This document shows positions 42,581-52,810 of a DNA stretch of 64,000 bases, piece by piece. The stretch is from contig CAICTM010000089.1 of NCBI GenBank assembly GCA_903772945.1, positions 1 through 64,000 of the forward strand. Reading direction: 5' to 3'. Position 1 is the first letter of the stretch. Each line of letters begins with the position of its first letter. The stretch comes from Seminavis robusta. Taxonomy: Eukaryota > Bacillariophyta > Bacillariophyceae > Naviculales > Naviculaceae. Under the pieces are notes generated by a model that saw only the letters and a list, made by a program, of their open reading frames with translations, was not told the origin of the DNA and did not search any database. Both the position numbers and the translations under genes were made by a program.

Positions 42581-42937
42581 ATGGGCGCTCCCTTTGACGT
42601 AATTTTTGTACCCAGATCCTGCATTGATCGCCCCGATCAAGAGAATTGGGTGGTGACGACGACAACTACTACTACCACCAGTTCATGCATGAACCGATGG
42701 AACGAAGGTTCCACATCTCTGCTTCCACCAGCATGCCCACGCCGACATGAGAAAAGGAGCCCCCGAAGGCACAACAGAAGAACCACATCGTTTCCACCTG
42801 AAATCAGACTACCACCCAGAGTTCCTTGCAGAGTGACACCAGAGCCAACCAAGAGCATGCCACCCAGGCAACCAAGCCGAAGCGATAGTCGTAGAAGCCT
42901 GAGCACATCCTTCTCGTCCCGCTGCTCCATAGTATGA
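42581..42937 (+). CDS. VP/PPRQPSR family member E (divergent)
   Basis: A 118-residue protein from ATG. It starts MGAPFDVIFVPRS, has a run of eight Thr, then MNRWNEGS (the RW box), LLPPACPRRHEK, LPPRVPCRVTPE and KSMPPRQPSRSDSRRS. The order and spacing of IFVP, RW, LPP and PPRQPSR are as in A, B and D, though little else is conserved. Very basic (many Arg), no signal peptide. It is the oldest-diverged member of the local cluster. Function unknown. Confidence 0.55.
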   Translation: MGAPFDVIFVPRSCIDRPDQENWVVTTTTTTTTSSCMNRWNEGSTSLLPPACPRRHEKRSPRRHNRRTTSFPPEIRLPPRVPCRVTPEPTKSMPPRQPSRSDSRRSLSTSFSSRCSIV

Positions 42938-44362
42938 AAACAGACAATATTGTTTTCAGCAAGAACAAGCAGCTAAGGGAACCCAAGCCATTAGAAATAC
43001 ATTAGAAATATACAAGCAATGCCTGTAACCAATAATAAGTCAAACTCTACCAAGAAACAGATCATGCAACAGTATATCCATCGGCATTCAGCGCTACTAA
43101 GAACTAGCCTACGGTAGTTGTTCTCGACATCTCTGCTTGCTTGGTTGCAGAAGCAACACCAACTTGTCACGGTGAGACCAAAAGTGGACGTCTCAAAGCC
43201 AAAACTACTCAACTATTCTGTCTCTTTCAAATATGATTAGGAAGTGGCATGCATTACCCTATTTGAACGATGTCATGGCAAGTGGCGGGACAAGACAGAG
43301 TTATGGTCGTACTTGGTCTTCTAAAGGGTGCCGGTACGGTAACCCTATTCTAGACAGTATCGGCATGGCGTCAAGCAGCAACCTTGCAAATGTACTCGTA
43401 CTTGCTGGGTTTGAAGCCAGCGAAAATACATTGGTACCACTTCAGAAGTCGGAAAGACCGAAAGTTGAAGTGTTTCTGGTCGCGGATCTCCACTGCTGAA
43501 CTGTGGCTGGCTGCTGCGTGGTACATACCATGCACGTGCGGCAGACACCAGTACATGTACACTCCAAACTCAATAATAAGAAGGCAAAAACTGGGAGTCA
43601 GTACTCGAGCTTTCTTAGCTGACTGCTCTATTTTGCTACTCATTTTATTTCGAACAAAACAAGCCAGTTTCAGTATAGAAGACTTTCTTACTAAGCTTCT
43701 AGATCAAACAGGTTAGTGTTTGGATACACCCAGTGCACCTGGGCCTTTGGGTCCAACTTGCTCAGGACTCTTAATTCGTTGGATCAAGCACAAATGGTGA
43801 TCACTTTCTCTGCCGTGAGGCAGAAAATTTTGCAGATTTAGGCACAAAGTAGGGGCATTTTCATGGTGTCAGACTAGTAGTATTTCTTGTGCTTTGAGTT
43901 ATCAATACTGGGAAGATTTCTTACAAGTCTGTGATATTTCAGTATAAAAAGATTCTTATCTTTTTCTAAAATCTGAGTACTCGCTTTCTTATTTGGAGGT
44001 TATTACCTTCAGGTTTGGAGTGTACAGTACCCTGAGAGCCACCACGTGCGTGCATCCCGTCGTAATAGAACAGACTTCAAGCCTATCGTGACTCATTCTT
44101 GGTCATGAGCCAGCGGCATTCGATAGATTTAGAAGGCATCACGATACCCCCAAAAGATCCAGTTGCGCCCAAGATCTATTGCTCATCCTTTGCACTTTGC
44201 AGTGGCAGTCTTCTCTGTTGTGCTGGGTTGTAGGTTCACTTTTCCAATCTTCAGCCCATATCCAACGATCAAAGATCGCCTCTGGATGCAGCAGAGCGCA
44301 TAGTCAAGGAAGAAGCAACGTACAACTCAACTCGCAGCCCCATAACGAACACAACAGGAAAG
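42938..44362. other. 1.4 kb intergenic region
   Basis: No gene supportable. AT-rich stretch at 43840-44000. cagtata followed by gattctta/gactttctta words occur at 43672 and 43940. The end is the promoter and leader of the membrane-protein gene at 44363. Confidence 0.4.
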
Positions 44363-45372
44363 ATGCCGAAGAACGAAAAAAAGACGACAACAACTACTAC
44401 ATCACGCGTTACAAGCGCTGCTGCCCGTGTTATCAACGATGCAACCGCCTACACTCATTCCCGATTCAATGCATGGGTCGCTGTCATGGTTCTTTCCATG
44501 GTGGCCTTGATTTCTATTGTGGCTGCCACAGATAACCGAAACAGAGACTTCCAAGAAAAATGGAGTCTAGCCATGGCAGCTATATCCATGTGTTTGGGGT
44601 TTCTGGCTGCTCTGGGCCATGCCATTGTACCACTCCGAGAGAAGTTTGTATCTACCACAATGGAACTGGTCATGGTAAGTTATGAGTGCTTTCTTGCTAC
44701 TTCAGGGTGTATGTGATGAGCTATCAAAGCCCATAGTGGGGTCACAAAATTTCTCACCGTTGTTGGTATCTGTCCGTTCTTCTGCAGGCGTTTATTTGTG
44801 TTGCTGTTTGGAGCATTGGCCTCCCCATGATCACTACACCCAATGATGGCCTTGCTGTCAACCACAACTATCTTGTGGATGATGCCAATCTGTACTTTTC
44901 CAGCTGGGGTGCCTTTATCTTTTCCCTTATCGTTTTGGCGGGTGTTGGGAATGAACGTGGCGTCAGTGCAGGACGGGACACCTATGCACGCCGTTGGTTT
45001 TGGCTTGTCGTGGCTAGTTTCGTTGTCATGGCGGCAGCCTCTCGAATGTTTGATGGATCCTGTGCAGGAAACCCATACCGAAACAAGGAATTTTGCAATG
45101 AACTCAAAATGGGGGTTTCCCTCAGTGTTGTATCAGCCGTCATTGCCGGTATCATGACATTGCTCATGTGGTTTACTCCAGTCTTTGTCCCAATTCACGT
45201 GGTTGGGGTGTTCTTTTGTTTATGTGTGATGGTCATCTGGTGTGTACTGGTTGCCTATTTGACATTTGATGGTGGACCAGCCTCAACGGTAGGCAATCTC
45301 TTTTTTGGTGTTTGGTTCAGTGCCATCATATCACTGGATTTGGGTATGTGCTATGCCATGTCCTATCTATAG
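44363..45372 (+). CDS. Eight-helix membrane protein, unknown family, copy 1
   Basis: Exons 44363-44674 and 44788-45372 with a 113-bp GTAAGT...GCAG intron in phase 0 give 298 residues. After a Thr-rich N-terminus (TTTTTTSRVTSAA), hydrophobic segments lie at about 35-55, 67-89, 100-119, 139-155, 170-188, 207-228, 236-257 and 266-298. Loops carry NDGLAVNHN, DDANLYFSSWG, TFDGGPA and GNLFFGVW, all shared with the gene at 49965. No signal peptide or known transporter motif is seen. Copy 2 has the intron at the same codon, so the pair arose by duplication of a spliced gene. Function unknown. Confidence 0.82.
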
Positions 45373-47449
45373 GTGATGGCACAGGATCAAAAGCAATGGC
45401 TCACCCAAGACGACACCTGATGGCACAAATGTCAAAGGATGTGTCTGCTGCCCAGACAGCTTCCCATTGGATGAGGGAAGCTTCCTATGCAACACAAGCA
45501 AGAACCTCCCAGCTCCCCTCTACTAGACATCTATATAATTCACATCAGTATGCATACATGATATTGCAGAAGGGTCCCGAGATCTTGTCCCGGAAGAACC
45601 TCATTCCTACTTGTTAGTGTTCTCCATGATGAGGAATTGAGCCATGTTGTAGTTTGAAATACAAAACAAGTTTGCTACTACCTAGGACTGGATGCCTTTG
45701 CATCACTCTTGGAGGCTCCTGGCGAAACGGTGCTACCTTGGAGGATGGGATCCTGATGCCACCAGGAAGTTCGTTCGTCACCCCGGTCGTTGTGATTGGA
45801 TCTGTGAAGCCCATTCTGCATCATGTATTAACAGACGCCTTGAAGTACTCGTCAAAGTTCTATGTTTCTGTCATCTCACCCTAGTTTTATGCACAGCACA
45901 GTGTCCACCAACGCGCTTTAAGGCGTAACGGTCCGACAGGGTGATTGTACTTTAAGATGAGTAATGTAGGCGTTGGGCAACTGGATTCGGACGAAGCCAT
46001 TGGGTGTGCCGGTAGTGTTTGTTGCTTTTGCTTCCCAACGAAGGCTCAGCCAGCAAGCCAACTATTAATACGCCTGCTGCCGATTCCGTGCTACCGCACA
46101 CGAAAGGTTGGCCATTCGCAAATAGTTTGTCAACAATTCCAGCTGATGAAACGTTCCTCCTGCCAATCACTTCAACCGATTGGACTCATTTCAGAAGCCT
46201 CAAACTCCGCTTTCACTCTCAAGAATCCGTGTTTTCTCACTCCTTCAATAACGGCGATTGCAATGAGTGCGTACCAATGCGATTGTGCGCGCTCGTGCCA
46301 AAGAAGGCTTCCTTCTCAGTTACTTGCTACTAGCTAGTAACGCTGGTCGTGATGACTTGGTAGCCAACAAAGGCGTCCCAGTCCACGGGGCGCGGCGAGT
46401 CTGCCTCCAAGTGCTGCTCGTGAATACGGCATCTCTGATCCGGCAAGAACGCACAACACCGCCGCAAGTATGCATAGTACTCCAGAGCACTATCCGTGAG
46501 AAACTTTTAGGTTCACGCTACCCTATACGTTTCCTGAATTCCACTCTGGCTTGCAACCAGCAAAATCACGCCAATGCTGCCGTTTGCGGTGCAACAGCAT
46601 CATTAATGGCATCATTTCCAGCGCATCGTTCAACATGTGTTGGTGTAGCTGAGGTTTTCACGCTCCAATCTTTCCTTGATGAGAGACTGCAAAAGTCTGG
46701 TACTGTTGCTTCAGACCAAGTGGCTGCAAAAAGTTACTCATATCTTCCCTCCAAGGCCCAGGATGTTGACGTGAAGAGAACAAGAACTCGCTTTCTTGAC
46801 CGAGCTGGCAATAGTACCAATAGCCAGAATGGCAGAGAACTACCGGCCGCAGCGACAAATTATGGAATCACTCGAATGCATGTGCTCTTCGCGGTCCAAT
46901 CGCCCCGACTCTTCATCGGGGTCGGCTTGGGCCGGGAGCTACCGCACCAATGCATTAATACTAAGGATACAAGGATCCAGGCTTACCCTACTTTACAATG
47001 ACTATGAACTCTAGCTAGATCTAGAACTATGATATAACTTTAAAAGTTACAACTAATACTGATGGAAAACCTGATTTTTGTTGTTGTAAAGATTCTCTAC
47101 TATGTGTTATTGTTCTATGTTTATGTAGCTTCCCCAGATTGTGTCCCCAGCCCGAGGGGTATTAAAGAATAGCATCAACAATGATAGAGGTTGGTTGTCA
47201 GGTGTCACGGGTATTAACTTTGGACTTTCGTCGCGTGGAGGACGTTCGGACAAGCACTCTGCAATAGAGGCTGACTAGCACAGGAACCACAAACCTGGCT
47301 ACCTTCGATGTGACCCTTCCATTGAACCGACTGTATTCATCTCCGCAAAAATGTTGTATAGCCCTGCACCCCGCCAGATGCTTGCTCGTTGTGTATTGTA
47401 TTGTGTTAGTCCCCGCAATCCGGCGTCGTCACCCCACTTACCTGTTGTC
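45373..47449. other. 2.1 kb intergenic region
   Basis: The plus frame at 46267-47001 is long (244 codons) but has no motif or coding periodicity I can defend, and opposite-strand frames are equally weak. It may hold relics. No gene is called. Confidence 0.35.
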
Positions 47450-49216
47450 CTAGACTGGAATGTACCGGTCAGGCTTTCTGACTTGCCGTCCAGAAAGAGT
47501 TGTTGTCTGAACTGTTGTTTGCTGCTGTGTGTCCGTCACAGGCTGTGTCGTCGTCGTCATCTTCTTCTTCTTGCCCTTTGCCTTTGGCTTTGTCGACTTT
47601 TTCTTGGTGGCCCCTCTACGTTTAATTCTAGGTTGTTGTTCAACTGCCACCCGCCGTGGCTTTGTCTTGATTTGATCTGCGATTCTCTGAGATGCAATCG
47701 CCACCATGCGTCTCTTTGATCGTCGCAAAGTTGATTTTACTGTGTCCACATTGTCCTCCTCATCGGCTCGGTTTTCGACCAGTGCTTCACCAGCATCAAC
47801 TTGCTGTTGTTCCTCGACCTCAACCAGTGGTTCTTCAGCTACCACTTGGCCAGTCACGAATTCGTAATCCGTATCATCCGAGGCAACGCCTGCCTCCAAT
47901 CGTAGTGTCTTGTGTTGCCGCATCATTTCCTTGACAAGGTCTCCACCATCCTTCATCAAGGCTGCGAGCATGTTGTTGGGTAACAATCCAAGTAGCAAAC
48001 CATTCATCATCCGCATCTCCAATACAAATTGTTGTTGTCCATGCACACTGATCTTGAAGTGTTTCACATGCCACTTTTGAACGTATGGGACCACTGCTGT
48101 GCATGTGGGGACCACCGCTGCTTCGCATGTCATTGTGGCATCGGATGCCATCTTGTTGTCGTCGACGGTCGAGACTGTTTCTATTATCTCGATGTCTTTA
48201 GTTGTTGTTGGATGTTGTTCTACTTCTACGGGTGTTGCATCTTCCATGCAGACGTCCTTGACCTTGCGATATACAAATCGTCGTTTGGCAATCTGTTCTG
48301 GCGTATTCAAGGTGCAAATTTCGTCGTCAGCGTTGCGCTGAATTCCTCCGTGATACAAGTGGCACATGGCGAGTTCAAACATGTAAGTGTTCTTTTTGTT
48401 GACCATGAACCAGTGCGAGACTTGCTTGTCGTTTCCTTTCTTCGCCTGGATGAAACGAACAAGTCCCTCGAGGTCTTGATGCACAGCATCAATTTGAATG
48501 TACAGTTTGGCTTTTTGTACGTACGCTTTGTCGCTTTGGAACCATTGGTTGTTGGTGATCCATTTGGCCACTTGTTGGTATCCATACTCTTGAATCAGCT
48601 GCACGAGATCCAAGGCGCGTTCGTGGGGTGTGGGTGTGCCGACGGAAATGAATTGTTGTTGGGCTTCGTGCCGGAATTCGTATCGGGCTTGTGGCACTTG
48701 TTTGTTCATGTCTCGAAAGACACGACGGTTTTCAGCTTGTTCGCTCTCGTCAGAAGAGTATCCCACTACAGTGTTGACAGGAGCAAAGGATAAACGGTTT
48801 CCATTGCTCCGTTCCGTGTCTTGACCATAATGGGCCTTCCAGTGAGCGTTGGCTGATTGACTGGGTTGGATGCGACAGCCTTTGGGCCGGTGCTGGTTGT
48901 ATTCGTCGTATCCGTAGTGACCATGCTGATCCGCAGGAACCAGGGAAAGGTCGTAGGCACCTAGGTAGCGACCGTGCTGCTGGAACTCCACATCAGGATG
49001 CGTTCCGTGCAACTGTGCCGCGGTCTCAACGACCAACTTGTCCAACTCATCCAGTTGGAACGTTGGGACTTCCTCTGTCACAGGAACATCCTTGCTGTTG
49101 TTGCCCGTCATCTCCTTGGAGACCTGGAGAACGGGGGTCTTCTTGGTGCTGCTGTTGTTGTTGTCGGTGGTCATGGACCACGAGAGCAGCTTGATGATAG
49201 AAGAAGAGAACTTCAT
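47450..49216 (-). CDS. Unknown 588-residue protein with basic C-terminus
   Basis: A single-exon frame from the ATG at 49216. Residues about 40-110 include TFQLDELDKLVVETAAQLHG and a His/Tyr/Gly-rich patch (QHGHYGYDEYNQHRPKG). Residues about 200-330 are a helical region (ALDLVQLIQEYGYQQVAKWI, WFMVNKKNTYMFELAMCHLYHGG) that may be folded. A Glu/Gln/Val-rich acidic stretch follows, then a Lys/Arg-rich block (KKKSTKPKAKGKKKK) like a nuclear signal. The end is SGRQVRKPDRYIPV. I recognise no family. The last motif also occurs at ends or linkers of some retroelement proteins, so a domesticated origin cannot be excluded. Confidence 0.72.
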   Translation of the reverse strand: MKFSSSIIKLLSWSMTTDNNNSSTKKTPVLQVSKEMTGNNSKDVPVTEEVPTFQLDELDKLVVETAAQLHGTHPDVEFQQHGRYLGAYDLSLVPADQHGHYGYDEYNQHRPKGCRIQPSQSANAHWKAHYGQDTERSNGNRLSFAPVNTVVGYSSDESEQAENRRVFRDMNKQVPQARYEFRHEAQQQFISVGTPTPHERALDLVQLIQEYGYQQVAKWITNNQWFQSDKAYVQKAKLYIQIDAVHQDLEGLVRFIQAKKGNDKQVSHWFMVNKKNTYMFELAMCHLYHGGIQRNADDEICTLNTPEQIAKRRFVYRKVKDVCMEDATPVEVEQHPTTTKDIEIIETVSTVDDNKMASDATMTCEAAVVPTCTAVVPYVQKWHVKHFKISVHGQQQFVLEMRMMNGLLLGLLPNNMLAALMKDGGDLVKEMMRQHKTLRLEAGVASDDTDYEFVTGQVVAEEPLVEVEEQQQVDAGEALVENRADEEDNVDTVKSTLRRSKRRMVAIASQRIADQIKTKPRRVAVEQQPRIKRRGATKKKSTKPKAKGKKKKMTTTTQPVTDTQQQTTVQTTTLSGRQVRKPDRYIPV

Positions 49217-49964
49217 TTTGCAATTGATAGGTATTGAATAGAAGATTGATAGAAAAGGTAAAAGTAGACTTGAATAAGGTCTGGGGGTTGATCTGGCCTA
49301 GGCTTATCAACAATCGCGAGAATCTTCCTTGCTCGGTTGGGTATGCAACTCTAGCAATCCGGTTGAACAAAAAAGTGAGCTCATCATGGTGACATTCCAT
49401 TTTTCCACCCCAATTTTCAGATGACAGATTCTGCCAGACGGAAAACGACATGCGATGAGATGAGACTGAGCCACTGATGAGCACTGATTTCATGCTCTAT
49501 AGCACCCAAAAACACCCAACAACACACTTCCAGGCCCTCTCAGAGTGGTCTTGATGATAGCCAGACGCTCCAGACGCTGGGTTATTGTTGTTGATGCTTG
49601 CCTCTCTTTTGCCGAGCTGCGGAGCTGCGGAGCTTCGAAGCGACCTCCGTTCGATGACCTCCGTTCGCGTGACCTCCGTTCGATCTATTCACAGGTTCAG
49701 TCCCGTTTGTGCGCGTACGCGCACTTGCAACGCTTGCGTTGTACTCGTGATTTAACTGCTTCCTGATTCCCGCAAATCCACGGCTTGGCCATGGGAGAGA
49801 CCCAGCCCGTGGAAAAGTTTCGATCAACGGCCTCTAAAAGGATCGGTTGAATTCGAGAGCTCACTTTCCAATCAGCCATAAGATTGCTTCTGTTCAGAGC
49901 AACCTACAAAGGAACCACGCAACCGAACCAAACCGAGCAACCAACAGCCATAGCAGCCGCCAAC
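49217..49964. other. 748-bp spacer with repeat-rich promoter
   Basis: Divergent promoter region between the gene at 47450-49216 and membrane-protein copy 2. Includes the tandem repeats at 49613-49684. No gene seen. Confidence 0.45.
49613..49684. repeat. Short tandem repeats upstream of the 49965 gene
   Basis: gagctgcg is repeated, followed by three units of gacctccgttcg at 49642, 49656 and 49671 (period 14-15 bp). The position 280-350 bp before a start codon makes a regulatory role possible but untested. Confidence 0.85.
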
Positions 49965-51038
49965 ATGCCGAAGATTGAAAATCCAGATGAGAGTTCTACC
50001 AGCACCAGCTCAACAAATGCCAGAACCAATGCTGCTCGGGGCAGCAGCTCCAATGGGACCTATACTGATTCTCGCATAAATGCATGGGTCACCATGATGG
50101 TTCTTTCTATGGTGGCATTGATTGTCATTGAAGCTGACATGGACCACAAGCATCCAGACTTTCAAGAACAGTGGAGTCTCTCCATGTCAGCAATATCAAT
50201 GGGTTTGGGATTTTTTGCTGTTATGGGACATGCTGTTGGGCCCCTCCGAAACAAGTTTGCATCGTCCATGATTGAATTGGTCATGGTGAGTTATTTTTGT
50301 GCCTGTGTTCACTGGTTGCCGACTTTCAGGACGAGAATAGAAGGCTGAAAAGGAATCGTCACGTCACTCGGTGCACTCACCATCACTGGTTCATGTTCCT
50401 TGTTGATGCAGGCCTTGATTTGTGTTGTTGCTTGGAGCAGTGTTCTACCAATGCTCACTGATCCAGATGATGGCCTTGCTGTCAATCACAACTTTCAAAT
50501 GGCTGATGCCAATCTTTACTTTGCCAGCTGGGGTTCGTTTATCGTTGCTCTTGTCCTTTTGGTTGGTGTTGGCAAGGAACGTGGAGCCAGTGTGGGAAAG
50601 CACGATGTCTTTGCCCAACGTTGGTTGTGGCTCATTGTGTCAAGTTTGGTGGTCATGGGAGCAACCTCTCGCATGTTTGGTCAGGTTTGCGCAGAAGACG
50701 AGAAGGAAGATGACCAGCGAGGAAACGACAAGCTTCGATTCTTGCGCAAAGTTGATTCTTGCACTGAACTCAAAGTTGGCATTGCCCTCAGTGTTGTATC
50801 AGCTGTCATTGGCCTTCTCATGGTGATTCTGATGCGGTTCACACCTGCCAGGATCCCCATTCAAAAGCTGGGAGCTTTCTTGTGTTTGTGCATGATGGCA
50901 ATCTGGGGTGTAATGGTTTCCTACATGACATTTGATGGTGGACCAGCTACAAGTGTGGGCAATCTCTATTTTGGTGTTTGGATTAGTGGCATTCTATCGC
51001 TGGATTTGGGAGTTTGCTATGCAATGTCCTTTCTGTAG
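49965..51038 (+). CDS. Eight-helix membrane protein, unknown family, copy 2
   Basis: Exons 49965-50285 and 50412-51038 with a 126-bp GTGAGT...GCAG intron at the same codon as in copy 1 give 315 residues. Topology matches copy 1. Shared signatures: NAWVxMMVLSMVALI, DFQEQWSLSMSAISMGLGF, NDGLAVNHN-like DDGLAVNHN, DANLYFASWG, TFDGGPA, GNLYFGVW and SLDLGVCYAMSFL. The loop at about 195-220 is longer and charged (EDEKEDDQRGNDK). Ser/Thr/Asn-rich N-terminus. The unrelated gene at 47450 lies between the copies on the other strand. Function unknown. Confidence 0.82.
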
Positions 51039-52810
51039 TCAGGAATGGGAAAAGGCAGCAGCCATCCCAAGCACAGCCCCATGCCACACAAGCAAACCAA
51101 CAGAAGGCTTCCGTACAAGAACTGCATGACTCTCCTCTCCTCTAAAGACAAATCTTTATAATTCACAATACTTCTAGATAGATGCAGTCTTGCTATGGTA
51201 GTTATTAGTGCTTCTTGGGTTAAGTTAAGCCACTGCATTCGCACTGGTGCCGGTGTGGGACGCGGGAACGTTGGAGTTCTTCTTTTTGTGTCTCGGACGC
51301 ATACGGTACAGTTGGCTGTCCGCCCCATGGCTGCGAAGCAAGGCGCTTGTGGTCTTACAATTGCCACACCCGAAGCAAGTAAGGCGTGCTTACCAGACGA
51401 CAGTGTTCAGTGTCATTCAAGCTACCGTGTTCATCATGCTGATGCAGCCGTCACTGCAGTCTTTTCGGGGCTTCTTTGGTTGTCACCGCCGTCACTACGA
51501 CGATGCTTTTTGTCTTCAGATGGAAGTCGTTGGGGCATTCGTAGTGTCTGTTTCATTCTGAGGGTACCGGTATCCGTCGCGCTCAAGCGCCCCTGCCTCC
51601 TCGTTGTTGCCCCGTTGGGGGCATTAAGAGGTGCAGGAGTACTACCCCACCGATCATGCTTGCTACCCCATCGGTCGTGTTGTGCCGATGATGTTCCGCA
51701 TGATTCAACTCGATTCTTGTCGTTTCGCATCTTTGCAACAAACGAAGATGGATGCAATCGAGCACAATCATCGACGATCTCGACGTGAAGAGGTTGCGAG
51801 CTTCTCGCTGCTTCTGGCAGGAGCTGAAGAAAGAAGGCTTGTAGGCTTGTGTCTGTCATGGTTACTCGACTCTTTTGTAGGTTTGATAAATATTATGGGT
51901 CGTCGGTAGGTTGGCACTTTTCCAGAGCAAGCAAGATTTGGAAGAAGATCTTTACCAGCTAACATATCCACGCCACACTAGCTAGAGAGGGACGGCGGGA
52001 TTATGTTTGACTGACTAAGGTACGAGTGCCTTTTCGACCGGTAGCTGCTGGTTCGACTGCAAAGGATGGATTGATTCACAGTTCGTGCTAGGTCTCCTGG
52101 TACCGTGTGATATCTACCGTACAGTATCAAAGCAAAGCTAACGCAAACTCAAAAAGAGATGATGCCACTTTTGAGCAAAATGTGAATCCAGCGTCACAAA
52201 TAACCGGTGAGTTCATGATGACTCCGCTTTTCCCTTCTTTGGCTGCTCTGGTGTAGAGCCTCTAATCGTAATGACGCTTGATTTTTAACAAAAGAGTTGT
52301 TATAACAATGTCTTCAAAGAATGTTTCTTAGTTCACTGGAGAAGTTCGGTCGTAATTTTCACCCCTCTTTTAACTCTGAGACACCGCTTTTGGCTCTGTA
52401 GAGCTTCCATCACGATACACTGATTGATTCGATGCAGCCATCTCTTACTTGTGGTACGGTACGGTACTTGCTTGCTGTGTTCAGCCTAGCATGCAAGTCA
52501 TAAAAGGAGATGCCAGACCCAAACATGCAGTACCCAGCAACGGTATTGGTAGCAGCTGTGGCAATGAATGCTAGGTCCTCCATGCAGCTCCCATAGCCAC
52601 TGTGAAGGTGAACAACTCCATTTGAGTGCTTTCTGATTTCCTATGGAGGACGGTGAACTGGAAAGATGAAATATGGTACTAGTAAACAATTCCTCTTGTT
52701 CTTGATGCATCGACATCTATTATACTTTAACATAGCTGTCCCACATGTGCCGGTGCACTCTCTTCATGAAACATGAAGGATCGCTGTTCCAAAATGGGAA
52801 CGTACATGTT
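51039..52810. other. 1.8 kb intergenic region
   Basis: Frames at 51195-51909 overlap on both strands with no motif and are not called. Contains ggtaccggtatcc near 51563 and short T/A-rich runs. No gene supportable. Confidence 0.4.

Noticed and set aside
46267-47001. 244-codon plus-strand frame
   Set aside because: No domain, no signal or membrane pattern, and composition shows no coding bias. Could not be separated from chance.
47351-47719. 122-codon plus-strand frame with many Leu/Cys
   Set aside because: Mostly antisense of the 47450-49216 gene's Lys/Gln/Thr-rich end.
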